A stretch of DNA of 64,000 nucleotides from Demequina sp. NBRC 110051 (GCF_002090055.1 NZ_BBRH01000009.1:62001-126000), one strand, 5' to 3'; positions 1 to 11,450 are shown, counted from the stretch's first letter. Numbers and translations are program-made. The notes: generated from the letters alone by a model not told the origin.

Positions 1-561
1 GTCCTGGGCGCCCGCCAGCACTTCTACCAGGTGCGAGACGCCGGCAAGGTCGCTCACGCGGTGCGCACCGCGGCCGCCACCGGGTGCTCGACCCTGGTCG
101 TCACCAACGGCTGCGGCTCCACCCGCCCCGAGGTGGGTCCCGGCTCCGTGGTCCTGATCGAGGATCACCTGAACCTCACCGGCGCCACGCCGCTCGAGGG
201 GGCCACGTTCGTCGACATGACGCAGGCCTACTCGCCGCGCCTGCGCGACCTGGCTCTCTCGATCGACGCATCGCTGCCCGGCGGCGTGTATGCCCAGTTC
301 ACGGGGCCGCAGTATGAGACCCCCGCCGAGGTGCGCATGGCGAAGACGCTGGGCGCGGATCTCGTGGGCATGTCGACCACGCTCGAGGTCATCGCCGCGC
401 GCGAGGCCGGCCTCGAGGTGCTGGGGCTGTCGCTCGTCACCAACCTGGGCGCGGGCATCGGCGGCGAGACGCTGAACCATCAGGAGGTGCTCGATGCGGG
501 CGCCGCCGCGGGCCCGCGCATCTCGCGACTGCTGGCAGACATCGTGGAGGCCATGCGATGA
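1..561 (+). CDS. punA: Purine-nucleoside phosphorylase, 5' end outside window
   Basis: Cleaves purine (deoxy)nucleosides with phosphate to free base and (deoxy)ribose-1-phosphate in the cytosol. The frame is open from base 1, so only the C-terminal 186 residues are present. The first residues (GARQHFYQ) match the phosphate-binding GRxHxYEG segment of trimeric PNPs, TNGCGS replaces the usual TNAAGG, GPQYETPAE is the purine-binding Glu segment, and VGMSTTLEVI followed by VTN completes the base pocket. The stop overlaps the next start (ATGA), so the two are translationally coupled. The order PNP then phosphosugar mutase matches deoD-pmmB of mycobacteria. The family call is firm; the exact start is off the window. 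Confidence 0.93.
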   Translation, partial: VLGARQHFYQVRDAGKVAHAVRTAAATGCSTLVVTNGCGSTRPEVGPGSVVLIEDHLNLTGATPLEGATFVDMTQAYSPRLRDLALSIDASLPGGVYAQFTGPQYETPAEVRMAKTLGADLVGMSTTLEVIAAREAGLEVLGLSLVTNLGAGIGGETLNHQEVLDAGAAAGPRISRLLADIVEAMR

Positions 562-2270
562 CCGGCACCGAGGGGCTGCTGACCGAGGCCCGCGCGTGGG
601 CAGCCGACGATCCCGATGCCGCCACGCGTGAGGCGCTCGAGGCGCTGATCGCCGGCGCCGAGGCGGGCTACGAGGATGCGGTCGCGGAACTGGGCGACGC
701 CTTCCGCGGCATGCTGCAGTTCGGCACCGCGGGTCTGCGCGGCAAGCTGGGAGCTGGGCCCAACCGCATGAACCGCGCGGTCGTGATCCGTGCCGCCGCA
801 GGACTCGCGCGCTACCTCACGGACTCGCTGGTGGAACTCGGGATCGATGGCCCCGCACGCGTGGCCATCGGCTACGACGCCCGCCACGGCTCGCACGAGT
901 TCGCCACCGACACCGCGGCGGTGATGACTGCCGCCGGCCACCACGCCATGGTGCTGCCCAGCGCCCTTCCCACCCCGGTGCTCGCGTACATCACGCGCGC
1001 GCTGGACGCGGATGCCGGCGTCATGGTCACCGCCTCCCACAACCCGCCCCAGGACAACGGCTACAAGGTCTACCTGGGCGGACGGGTGGTCGCGGACGAG
1101 GGTCAGGGCGCGCAAATCGTGCCCCCGCACGACGCGGGGATCGCGGCGCGCATCGCCGAGGTCGAGTCCGTCGCATCGGTGCCGCGCGCCGAGTCCGGCT
1201 GGGAGAGCCTCGACATGACCGTCCTTGCGCGCTACGTGTCCGAGGTCGCCGGGCTGGTGGGCATGCCCCCGGCGGACGGGTCACGCGACGACGTGCGGAT
1301 CGTGCTCACGCCCCTGCATGGCGTGGGGGGCGGCACCGTCGAGGCAACCCTGTCGACCGCGGGCTTCACCGACCTGCACACCGTGCGCCAGCAGGCCGCC
1401 CCCGACCCCGACTTCCCCACCGTCGCCTTCCCCAACCCCGAGGAGCCCGGCGCGATCGACCTGTCGCTCGCGCTCGCCGAGGAGGTGGGCGCCGATGTGG
1501 TCATCGCGAACGACCCCGACGCCGACCGCTGCGCCGTCGCCACCGAGATCGACGGCCGCTGGCAGATGCTCCATGGCGACGTGGTGGGCGCCCTGCTGGG
1601 CGAGCGCATCGCCTCGCGTGGCGGCTTCCCCGAGGGCTCCGTGCTCGCCAACTCGATCGTGTCCTCGCAGATGCTGGGCCGTATCGCCGCCGCTCACGGC
1701 CTGGCGCACGCGCACACGCTCACGGGGTTTAAGTGGATCGCGCGCGAACCGGGGCTGGTGTTCGGCTACGAGGAGGCGCTGGGCTACTGCGTCGCACCCG
1801 ACCTGGTGCGCGACAAGGACGGCATCTCGGCCGCCGTGATGATCGCCGACTACGTCGCGGAGCTGAAGGCCTCGGGCCGCACCCTCGCGGACGCAATCGA
1901 CGACCTGTCGCGGGCATACGGCGTGCACCTGACCCGTCAGGTCTCGGCGCGGTTCACGGACATCGCCGAGATCCCGGCGCTGATGTCACAGCTGCTGGCC
2001 TCTCCCCCGGGGGCGCTCGCCGGCTCGGCCGTGACCTCGACCGACGACATGAACGAGGGCTTCCACGGCCTGCCGGCCACGAACGGCCTGCACCTGGCCA
2101 CCGAGTCCGGCGCGCGCGTGATCATCCGCCCGTCCGGCACGGAGCCCAAGGTCAAGGCCTACCTCGAAGTCATCGAGCAGCCGTCCGGCGCGGTCGAGGA
2201 CGCACGCCTCAGTGCCGAGGACGCGATGGACGCCCTCGAGGCGGACATCCGCTCGCTCCTGGGCGTCTAG
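558..2270 (+). CDS. pmmB: Phospho-sugar mutase (phosphomannomutase/phosphoglucomutase family)
   Basis: Alpha-D-phosphohexomutase superfamily protein of 570 residues that moves a phosphate between C1 and C6 (or C5) of a sugar. All four signature loops are present: catalytic Ser160 in TASHNPPQDNGYK, the metal loop NDPDADR near 318-324, the sugar loop GYEEALGYC near 403, and the phosphate-binding RPSGTEPK near 524. It overlaps the PNP gene by 4 bp. No deoB-type phosphopentomutase is seen in the window, so this enzyme may turn PNP-derived (deoxy)ribose-1-phosphate into the 5-phosphate that DeoC uses; that role is inference from context. The classical role would be mannose- or glucose-phosphate isomerisation. 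Confidence 0.92.
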   Translation: MTGTEGLLTEARAWAADDPDAATREALEALIAGAEAGYEDAVAELGDAFRGMLQFGTAGLRGKLGAGPNRMNRAVVIRAAAGLARYLTDSLVELGIDGPARVAIGYDARHGSHEFATDTAAVMTAAGHHAMVLPSALPTPVLAYITRALDADAGVMVTASHNPPQDNGYKVYLGGRVVADEGQGAQIVPPHDAGIAARIAEVESVASVPRAESGWESLDMTVLARYVSEVAGLVGMPPADGSRDDVRIVLTPLHGVGGGTVEATLSTAGFTDLHTVRQQAAPDPDFPTVAFPNPEEPGAIDLSLALAEEVGADVVIANDPDADRCAVATEIDGRWQMLHGDVVGALLGERIASRGGFPEGSVLANSIVSSQMLGRIAAAHGLAHAHTLTGFKWIAREPGLVFGYEEALGYCVAPDLVRDKDGISAAVMIADYVAELKASGRTLADAIDDLSRAYGVHLTRQVSARFTDIAEIPALMSQLLASPPGALAGSAVTSTDDMNEGFHGLPATNGLHLATESGARVIIRPSGTEPKVKAYLEVIEQPSGAVEDARLSAEDAMDALEADIRSLLGV

Positions 2271-2289
2271 CCCAGGCAAACCCCCGCCC

Positions 2290-2350
2290 GAGCGCCCCAT
2301 GGGACACTCACCGTTGCTCTCAGCAGATCGGTGCGTCCTATGGGGCGTTC
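2290..2350. terminator. Palindromic element between convergent genes, probable bidirectional terminator
   Basis: Between the mutase stop (2270) and the deoC stop (2366), arms 2290-2305 and 2335-2350 pair over 16 bp with two G-T wobbles, and an inner 5-bp pairing (CACCG 2309-2313, CGGTG 2329-2333) extends the hairpin. There is no clean T tract. Part of it (2298-2326) is 25/29 identical to the reverse complement of 3541-3569 in the next convergent junction. Confidence 0.6.
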
Positions 2351-2365
2351 AGCGTTGAGCGAGGT

Positions 2366-3058
2366 TCAGTACCCGCCGTCACCCGCGTCGTCGGCCACCA
2401 CGCCGTCGAGCCCGTCGAGCACGGCCTGCGTGCCCGACAGCCCCAGGCGCGAGGCGCCGGCCTCGATCATGGCGAGTGCGGCATCGGCCGTACGGACGCC
2501 TCCGGAGGCCTTCACGCCGAGCTTGTCGCCGACGGTCTTGCGCATGAGCGCGACCGCCTCGACGGACGCGCCACCCGCGGGGTGAAATCCGGTCGAGGTC
2601 TTCACGAAGTCGGCCTTGGCACGCACGGCGGCTTCGCAGGCGCCCACGATCGCCTCGTCGCTGAGCGCCGCGGACTCGATGATGACCTTGAGGATCTTGC
2701 CCTCCGGCACGGCGGCGCGCACGGCGGCGATGTCCGCCTCGACCTCCTTGAAGCGGCCCTCGATGGCGGCGGCCACGTCGATCACCATGTCGATCTCGTC
2801 GGCACCCTGCGCGATGGACAGCGCGGCCTCGGCGGCCTTCACCGACGAGTGGTGCTTGCCCGACGGGAAGCCGCACACCGTCGCGACCGCGACGGACTCG
2901 GGGACCTCGACCGGGAGCATCGACGGCGAGACGCAGATCGAGAACACGCCCAGGCGGGCGGCCTCGGCTGCGAGTGCCTCGACGTCGGAGGGCGTCGCCT
3001 CGGGCTTGAGGAGGGTGTGGTCGACGTACTGTGCCAGCTCGGCGCGCGTGAGAGTCAT
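2366..3058 (-). CDS. deoC: Deoxyribose-phosphate aldolase
   Basis: Splits 2-deoxyribose-5-phosphate into glyceraldehyde-3-phosphate and acetaldehyde, the last step of deoxynucleoside catabolism. It is 230 residues, normal for the class I aldolase. The N-terminal [12 protein letters not shown], the Schiff-base lysine K153 in VKTSTGF and the second catalytic lysine K183 in [10 protein letters not shown] are all present. It converges on the phosphomutase gene and lies in the nucleoside salvage block with add, deoA and cdd, though it is transcribed as its own unit: the stretch 3059-3187 upstream belongs to the divergent riboswitch and exporter. Confidence 0.96.
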   Translation of the reverse strand: MTLTRAELAQYVDHTLLKPEATPSDVEALAAEAARLGVFSICVSPSMLPVEVPESVAVATVCGFPSGKHHSSVKAAEAALSIAQGADEIDMVIDVAAAIEGRFKEVEADIAAVRAAVPEGKILKVIIESAALSDEAIVGACEAAVRAKADFVKTSTGFHPAGGASVEAVALMRKTVGDKLGVKASGGVRTADAALAMIEAGASRLGLSGTQAVLDGLDGVVADDAGDGGY

Positions 3059-3133
3059 GTCACCAGCCTACGGGCGCGCCTTGCCGTCGCGCACCCGGTG
3101 TGAGAGCCTGACCGCGGCGCCGCCCCGGCACCA

Positions 3134-3174
3134 CCGGACGAAGTGACGTACCCGGCCACGCGACAAGACGTCTC
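3134..3174 (+). ncRNA. Guanidine-III (ykkC-III) riboswitch
   Basis: The stretch starts CCGGACGAAGTGACGTACCC and ends GACAAGACGTCTC. It reproduces, in order, the conserved blocks of the ykkC-III class: CCGGACGA, GTG, CGTACCCGG, GACAAGACG. GACGT (3145-3149) can pair with ACGTC (3168-3172), as in the class pseudoknot. It ends just before the purine-rich GTGGAGAG (3176-3183) that would be the ribosome binding site of the SMR exporter starting at 3188, so control of translation initiation by guanidinium is likely. The class is known upstream of SMR exporters in actinobacteria; identification here is by eye. Confidence 0.88.
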
Positions 3175-3187
3175 AGTGGAGAGACAC

Positions 3188-3502
3188 ATGTCGTGGATGA
3201 TTTTGATTGTTTCGGGTGTCCTGGAGGCTGTCTGGGCGACGGCACTGGGACGCTCCGAGGGGTTCTCGCGGATCGGCCCCAGCCTCGTGTTCGGCGTTGC
3301 ACTCATCGCCTCGATGGGCGGGCTCGCGTATGCGATGCGCACCCTGCCGACCGGCACGGCCTATGCCGTGTGGGTGGGCATCGGCGCGGCGCTCACCGTG
3401 GGCTACGCGATGGCGACGGGGGCGGAGGCGGCGTCGCTCACGAAGGTGCTGCTCATCCTCGGCATCGTGGGGTGCGTGGTGGGCCTCAAGGTGCTGCACT
3501 AA
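3188..3502 (+). CDS. gdx: SMR-family guanidinium exporter (Gdx/SugE type)
   Basis: Small multidrug resistance membrane protein of 104 residues with four hydrophobic helices and the conserved membrane Glu13 in VLEAVWATAL that couples proton exchange to substrate export. The subgroup (SugE/Gdx) exports guanidinium rather than bulky drugs. The ATG at 3188 was chosen because it gives the standard N-terminus (MSWMILIVSG) and is preceded by GTGGAGAG. A GTG at 3143 in the same frame lies inside the riboswitch and adds 15 hydrophilic residues, so it is rejected. The riboswitch directly upstream supports a guanidinium substrate. Confidence 0.93.
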   Translation: MSWMILIVSGVLEAVWATALGRSEGFSRIGPSLVFGVALIASMGGLAYAMRTLPTGTAYAVWVGIGAALTVGYAMATGAEAASLTKVLLILGIVGCVVGLKVLH

Positions 3503-3509
3503 CGCGAAA

Positions 3510-3565
3510 GGACGCTCACCGTCCCGCAGGAGACACAGATCTCCTGAAAGCGACGGTGAGCGTCC
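3510..3565. terminator. Compound hairpin between gdx and add, probable bidirectional terminator
   Basis: A perfect 14-bp inverted repeat (GGACGCTCACCGTC at 3510-3523, GACGGTGAGCGTCC at 3552-3565) encloses a second perfect 7-bp hairpin (CAGGAGA 3527-3533, TCTCCTG 3540-3546). It separates two convergent stops (3502 and 3605). It shares sequence with the 2290-2350 element. Confidence 0.75.
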
Positions 3566-3604
3566 CATGCGGCACATCGCGCGGGCGCAGGGCGCTAGCG
3601 AGCG

Positions 3605-4672
3605 TTAGTCCTCGAAGCCGTAGGCCTCAAGGATGGTCTCGGCGAGGTCGCCGCGCTCCTCGTAGGGCAGGAAGGCGCCCCATGCGGCGGTGAGGGTGGC
3701 CTCGAGCAGGTCCTCCTTGGTCCAACCCGCCTCCACAAGCACCTCGAACTCCCCCGTCATCGACACGCCCGACACCAGGCGGTTGTCCGTGTTGATGGTC
3801 ACGGCGAAGCCCAGATCACGCAGCGTGTGCATGGGGTGGTTCTCGATCGACGGAGCCGCGGCGGTCTGCACGTTGGACGTGGGGCAGCACTCGAGCGGGA
3901 TCTGCTGGTCGAGCGCGTGACGGGCGATGAGCCCCAGCGTGGGCTCCTCGCCCTCGAAGTCCTCGATGTCCTCATGAATGCGCACACCGTGGCCGATGCG
4001 GCGGGCACCCTGGAACAGGGCCTCGCCCACCGAGTCGGCGCCGTCGGCCTCGCCCGCGTGAATCGTCACGGGGAAGTGGGCGGCGCGCAGCGCGGCGAAC
4101 GCGGGCGCGTGATTGCCCGCGGAGAAGCCGAACTCCGGCCCGGCGATATCGAAGCCCACGCAGCACCGGTCGCGGTTGACGATGGCGAGCGCGGCGATCT
4201 CGGGCGAGCGGTCAAGGTGGCGCATGGCGTCGAGAATGGCGCCCACGCGGATGGCGTTGCCGGCCTCGGCGGCCTCGGCGATGCCCTCCTCGATGCCGGC
4301 CTGCACGGCCTCGACGACCTGCTGGAGGTCCAGGCCGCCCTCGAGGTGCTGCTCGGGGGCATAGCGCAGTTCGGCATAGATCACGCCGTCGGCGGCGAGG
4401 TCGACCACGGCCTCGCGGGCGATACGGCGAAGGTTCTCCTCCGTCTGCATGACGGCGGTGGTGTGGGCGAAGGCCTCGAGGTAGCGCACCAGGTCGCCCG
4501 AGTTAGCGTTCGCGGCGAAGATGCGGGCGAGCTCGCCCGGGTCGGTCGAGGGCAGCTCGTGGCCGATGGCGGCGGCGAGCTCGATGAGGGTCGACGGGCG
4601 CAGTCCGCCGTCGAGGTGGTCGTGCAGCAGGACCTTGGGCAGGGCGACGATCTCGTCGTGGGTGAGGGTCAT
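3605..4672 (-). CDS. add: Adenosine deaminase
   Basis: Deaminates adenosine and deoxyadenosine to inosine and deoxyinosine, feeding the phosphorylase. It is 355 residues. The zinc ligands and catalytic residues of the family are visible: HDH at 17-19, IHAGE with H205 and E208, H228 in RIGHGVRIH, and D296 in NTDNR. GFDIAGPE near 173-180 is the substrate-gate region. It is the downstream-most gene of the minus-strand run cdd-deoA-(C39-like)-add, 28 bp beyond the C39-like gene, and so probably cotranscribed with it. Confidence 0.96.
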   Translation of the reverse strand: MTLTHDEIVALPKVLLHDHLDGGLRPSTLIELAAAIGHELPSTDPGELARIFAANANSGDLVRYLEAFAHTTAVMQTEENLRRIAREAVVDLAADGVIYAELRYAPEQHLEGGLDLQQVVEAVQAGIEEGIAEAAEAGNAIRVGAILDAMRHLDRSPEIAALAIVNRDRCCVGFDIAGPEFGFSAGNHAPAFAALRAAHFPVTIHAGEADGADSVGEALFQGARRIGHGVRIHEDIEDFEGEEPTLGLIARHALDQQIPLECCPTSNVQTAAAPSIENHPMHTLRDLGFAVTINTDNRLVSGVSMTGEFEVLVEAGWTKEDLLEATLTAAWGAFLPYEERGDLAETILEAYGFED

Positions 4673-4700
4673 GGCACCAGGCTAGCGGCGCCCGCCCACA

Positions 4701-5708
4701 TCAGTGCTTCGCGGGCCGCGGCAGCACCATCCACGACAGCCGCGACCAGTGCCCCAGCGCGGGCTCCTTGCCACCGCCGTCAACGAACCGGTCAACGCCA
4801 AGCGGAAGCACCCGGCCCGACGACGGCTCGTAGACCTCGAGGCCGGTCTCCGTCCGCGCGGTCAGCAAGACGACGTGGCGGGGCATCACCTGGTCGAGCC
4901 CGCCGCCCGAGTCGCCGCCGGCGTACAGCGGCACCGGCATTCCGTCGCGCAGCGCGGCCGAGGCGTGAGCGAGCGCGGCCTCCATCACCCCAGGGTCCCT
5001 GTCGTCGAGGATCGCGCCGCGAAAGCGCAGTCCCGAATAGCGCGTGACGTCGTCCACGCGCCACGGCGGCGTCCCGAACGCCTTCGGCCACGGCGCCACA
5101 CCCAGTCCACGCGAGGTGGTGGCGCCGTGCAGCACTCGTTGCAGCGCCTGCCACCGCTCCTCGATGGTGCGCGGCCCGTGCTCGAGCGCCGCGGCGGCCT
5201 CGGAGGGGAGGTGGTCGCCCAGCGATCGCCCGGTCGCGACCCACGCCGCCACAAACGGGTCGCCCTGCATGAGCATCATCGCCATCACCGCCGCGCCGCA
5301 TGTGGTCTGGTCGACTTGCACCGCCCGTATCGACCCGAATCGCACGGGGCCGATGCCGCGGCCGGCCGGGCGGCGGATCGTTTCCTTGGCGGTGTCGGGC
5401 AGCCGGTGCCAGGCGGCCGCGAGCGCGGCCACGGCCGTGAGCGGCGCTCCCGACGCCGTCGCGCGTTCGATGACGGCGGAGTCGTCGCCCAGCTCGGAGT
5501 GCGCGGCCTCGAGCGCCTTGCGGTCGGCGGGCGCGGCGGCCTCGAGTCGGCGCGCATAGACGCGGGCCGTCACCGTGGCGCCGTCGGCACGCACGCCGTG
5601 CTCGGCCACCGCACGCACGTGGGCGACCTCAGCCGAGCCTCGCCACCCTGGCGTGGCCCCCACGAGCCTGCCCGCCCGAGCGGCGAGCGACGTGAGGGTC
5701 CACCCCAT
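4701..5708 (-). CDS. Papain-fold (peptidase C39-like) protein of unknown role
   Basis: Product of 335 residues with no recognised specific name. Residues 131-147 read QVDQTTCGAAVMAMMLM, the Q-x-x-x-x-x-C-G pattern of C39-like cysteine peptidases, followed by MPRHVVLL (His278) and a carboxylate segment YEPSSG (Glu294). Cys137, His278 and Glu294 are therefore a plausible catalytic set. No clear signal peptide or membrane helix is seen. The ATG overlaps the deoA stop as TGATG, so it is coupled to deoA, and add follows 28 bp after it. A peptidase-like protein inside a nucleoside catabolic operon is unexpected; no function is assigned. Confidence 0.8.
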   Translation of the reverse strand: MGWTLTSLAARAGRLVGATPGWRGSAEVAHVRAVAEHGVRADGATVTARVYARRLEAAAPADRKALEAAHSELGDDSAVIERATASGAPLTAVAALAAAWHRLPDTAKETIRRPAGRGIGPVRFGSIRAVQVDQTTCGAAVMAMMLMQGDPFVAAWVATGRSLGDHLPSEAAAALEHGPRTIEERWQALQRVLHGATTSRGLGVAPWPKAFGTPPWRVDDVTRYSGLRFRGAILDDRDPGVMEAALAHASAALRDGMPVPLYAGGDSGGGLDQVMPRHVVLLTARTETGLEVYEPSSGRVLPLGVDRFVDGGGKEPALGHWSRLSWMVLPRPAKH

Positions 5709-7018
5709 CAGTTGTCCGCGCCGATGCGGTCGAGCAGGATGCGGCGCTGAACGGGTGCGTCGCCGATCTCGATGGCGCCCGCACCGTCGCACGCCTCGGC
5801 GAGGGCCGCGAGCCCGCGAGGCATGCGGGATTCGGTCTCGGTGTGCAGCGTCGCGATGACGTCGCCCGCTTTCACCGTGTCACCCAGGGTCTTGTGCAGG
5901 GTGATGCCCGAGGACACCTCGACGGGGTCCTCCTTGCGTGCACGGCCCGCGCCCAGGCGCCAGGCGGCGATGCCCGCGCCGAGGGCGTCGAGCCGAGTGA
6001 TGACGCCGTCGCGCTCCGCCCGCACCTCTTCGGTGTGCGGGGCGGTCGGCATGGTGGCGTCGGCGTCTCCGCCCTGGGCCGCGATCATGCGGCGCCACAC
6101 GTCCATGGCGCGGCCGTCCTTCAGCGCCTCGGCCGGATCCACGTCGGTGACGCCCGCGCCGGCGAGCATCTCCCGGGCGAGGGCCACGGTGAGCTCGACC
6201 ACGTCCGCCGGGCCGCCGCCGGCGAGCACCTCGACCGACTCGGTGACCTCGAGTCCATTACCGATGGTGAGACCCAAAGGCGTGGACATGTCGGTCAGCA
6301 GCGCCGTCGTCTTCACCCCTGCGTCGGTGCCCAGGTTCACCATCGTCTCGGCGAGCTCGCGTGCGTTGTCGATGTCCTTCATGAAGGCGCCGGAGCCCAC
6401 CTTGACGTCGAGCACCAGCACGCCCGTGCCCTCGGCGATCTTCTTCGACATGATCGACGCGGCGATCATGGGGATCGACTCGACCGTGCCCGTGACGTCG
6501 CGCAGCGCGTAGAGCTTCTTGTCCGCGGGAGCGAGGCCGGAGCCGGCCGCGCAGATGACGGGGCCCACCTCGCGCAGCTGCGCGTGCATCTCCTCGTTGC
6601 TCAGCGCCGCGCGCCAGCCGGGGATCGACTCGAGCTTGTCGAGCGTGCCTCCCGTGTGGCCCAGGCCGCGGCCCGACAACTGCGGCACCGCTACGCCGTA
6701 CACGGCCACGAGGGGCGCGAGCGGCAGGGTGATCTTGTCGCCCACGCCGCCTGTCGAGTGCTTGTCAGCGGTGGGCTTGCCCAGGCCCGAGAAGTCGAGC
6801 CGCTCCCCCGTCGCGATCATGGCGGCGGTCCAGCGGGCAATCTCGGCTCGCGACATGCCGCGCTGCAGGATCGCCATCGCGAGCGAGCTCATCTGCTCGT
6901 CGGCCACCACGCCGCGCGTGTAGGCGTCGACCACCCAGTCGATCTGGTCGTCGCTGAGGGTGCCGCCGTCGCGCTTGACGCGGATGACGTCGACTGCATC
7001 GTGGCGTTCGGTACTCAC
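5708..7018 (-). CDS. deoA: Thymidine/pyrimidine-nucleoside phosphorylase
   Basis: Phosphorolysis of thymidine or deoxyuridine to base and deoxyribose-1-phosphate. A GTG start at 7018 gives 436 residues, the family length; it overlaps the cdd stop as GTGA. Upstream in-frame codons encode an arginine-rich stretch opposite cdd and are rejected. The N-terminal VIRVKRDGG helix, KHSTGGVGDK phosphate loop, DVKVGSGAF catalytic strand and the C-terminal domain with GITLHKTLGD are all recognisable. It is coupled to cdd before it and to the C39-like gene after it. Confidence 0.95.
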   Translation of the reverse strand: MSTERHDAVDVIRVKRDGGTLSDDQIDWVVDAYTRGVVADEQMSSLAMAILQRGMSRAEIARWTAAMIATGERLDFSGLGKPTADKHSTGGVGDKITLPLAPLVAVYGVAVPQLSGRGLGHTGGTLDKLESIPGWRAALSNEEMHAQLREVGPVICAAGSGLAPADKKLYALRDVTGTVESIPMIAASIMSKKIAEGTGVLVLDVKVGSGAFMKDIDNARELAETMVNLGTDAGVKTTALLTDMSTPLGLTIGNGLEVTESVEVLAGGGPADVVELTVALAREMLAGAGVTDVDPAEALKDGRAMDVWRRMIAAQGGDADATMPTAPHTEEVRAERDGVITRLDALGAGIAAWRLGAGRARKEDPVEVSSGITLHKTLGDTVKAGDVIATLHTETESRMPRGLAALAEACDGAGAIEIGDAPVQRRILLDRIGADN

Positions 7019-7416
7019 TGCGCCTTCTCCAGGTCCTCGGGCCCGAAGGCGCCGGGCAGAAATTCGTCCATGGTCATGATGCCGGCGGCCGTCTCGACCA
7101 ACAGCGAGCGGCCACCGTGCTCGAAAAGCAGCTGACGGCATCGGCCGCACGGAGCGAGGATCTCGCCGTTGCCGTCCACGCACGTGAAGGCAACCAAGCG
7201 CGATCCGGCTCCGTCGGTGTGCAGCTTGGACACGAGCGCGCACTCGGCGCAGAGCGTGAGGCCGTAAGAGGCGTTCTCGACGTTGGCGCCGATCACCACC
7301 TCACCGGTGTCGGTGAGTGCGGCCACGCCCACGGGGAACTTCGAATACGGGACGTAGGCGCGGGTCGAGGCCTCGCGGGCCGCGGCGCGCAGGCCGTCCC
7401 AGTCAATGTCGGGCAC
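7015..7416 (-). CDS. cdd: Cytidine deaminase
   Basis: Zinc enzyme of 133 residues that converts cytidine and deoxycytidine to uridine and deoxyuridine, supplying DeoA. The GTG at 7416 (VPDIDWDGLR) was chosen because family homology starts there and the longer open frame upstream is non-homologous and overlaps the permease gene. Zinc ligands are Cys56, Cys90 and Cys93 (CAEC and PCGRCRQ), with catalytic Glu58; this is the short tetrameric type. It begins 10 bp after the permease stop and overlaps deoA by 4 bp, so transport and catabolism form one operon. Confidence 0.95.
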   Translation of the reverse strand: MPDIDWDGLRAAAREASTRAYVPYSKFPVGVAALTDTGEVVIGANVENASYGLTLCAECALVSKLHTDGAGSRLVAFTCVDGNGEILAPCGRCRQLLFEHGGRSLLVETAAGIMTMDEFLPGAFGPEDLEKAQ

Positions 7417-7426
7417 GGGTGCCTCT

Positions 7427-8718
7427 CTACTTCTTGTACGGGATGCCCTCGGCGGCCGGCGGGCGCGAGTGGCCCACCAGGCCGGCGACGGCGAAGATGG
7501 TCGCGAGGTACGGGAACATCGCGAGGAACTGCGACGGGATGTCGGAGCCGATGATGCCCAGCTGCACGCGCAGGGCGTCGGCAAAGCCGAACAGCAGCGC
7601 CGCGGCGAGAGCACCGCGCGGGCTCCAGCGACCCAGGATCATCGCGGCCAGCGCGATATAGCCCTTGCCAGCCGTCATCTCCTTGCCGAAGGCGAGGCCG
7701 GAGGCCACGGTGAAGAACGCGCCACCGAGACCGGCGATCGCGCCGCCCAGGATGGTGTTGCGCACGCGGGTGCGATTGACCTTGATGCCCACCGTGTCCG
7801 CGGCCTTGGGGTGCTCTCCCACGGCGCGCACGCGCAGGCCCCAGCGGGACTTGAACAGCATGATCTGGAAGACGATCACGACGACGTACATCGTGTAGAC
7901 GAGCAGATTCTGGTCGAACAACACCGGGCCGAGCACCGGGATCGATGACAGCAGCGGGATCGGCAGTGCCGCGAGGCCCAGCGAGCGGTTGAGGTCGGGG
8001 TTGTCCGACATCACGGTGGAGAAGAAGAAGCTCGTCAGGCCGATGACGAGCATATTGAGGACCACGCCCACGACGATCTGGTTCACCCAGTACTTGGTGG
8101 CGAAGATGGCGAGCACGGCGCCCACCAGCGCACCCGCGAGGGGCGCGGCGATGAGGCCCACGTACGCGTTGCCCACCATGGAGGCCATGAGCGCCGCGAA
8201 GAACGCGCCCGCGAGGAGCTGGCCCTCGATCGCGATGTTGACGATGCCCGAACGCTCGCACAGGGTTCCGGCGAGCGCGCCGAAGATCAGCGGCACCGCG
8301 AGGAAGAGCGACGACGTCAGCAGGCCTGTGACCTGGATGCTGGTGTTGTCGCGGCCGGCGCCGGCCCACGACAGCAGCGCGCCCATGACGGCCATGCCGT
8401 ACACGATCGGCAGCCACAGGCCGGGCTTGCGGTACTGGTTGGCGAGGTAGGCCGAGTAGCCGGCCAGCGCGAGCGCGATGACTGACAGCACGATCGCGGC
8501 GAGCTTGGACGCGATGGTGAGGGTGGGCAGGTGGACGAAGTCGGAGCTCGTCGCGACCGAGAACGTGGTGTCCGCACCGGACGGGGTGCCGATTCCGAAG
8601 ACCAGCAGCGAGATCAGGGCCACGGCGCCGAGGCCGATGGGTCCCTTCCAGCTCTTGGTCCTCAGGACATCGCCGGACGCGGCGGCGTCCGGGGTGGCGG
8701 TGTCAACCGTCGTGGCGC

Positions 8719-8722
<4 letters not shown>
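7427..8722 (-). CDS. ABC transporter permease, nucleoside (BMP-type) importer
   Basis: Integral membrane permease of 431 residues in the BPD_transp_2 (sugar/nucleoside/branched amino acid) family. Roughly ten hydrophobic segments are seen after a polar N-terminus. Typical motifs include GTLCERSGIVNIAIEGQLL, near 155-175, and RAVGEHPKAADTVGI on the cytoplasmic loop. It overlaps the second permease by 4 bp (ATGA) and precedes cdd by 10 bp. Together with the second permease, the duplicated ATPase and the BMP lipoprotein it makes a complete nucleoside uptake system of the YufNOPQ/NupNOPQ kind; the substrate is inferred from operon context. Confidence 0.92.

Positions 8723-11450
<2,728 letters not shown>

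Noticed and set aside
3143-3187. GTG start 15 codons upstream for the SMR exporter
   Set aside because: It lies inside the guanidine-III aptamer and adds a hydrophilic peptide absent from the family.
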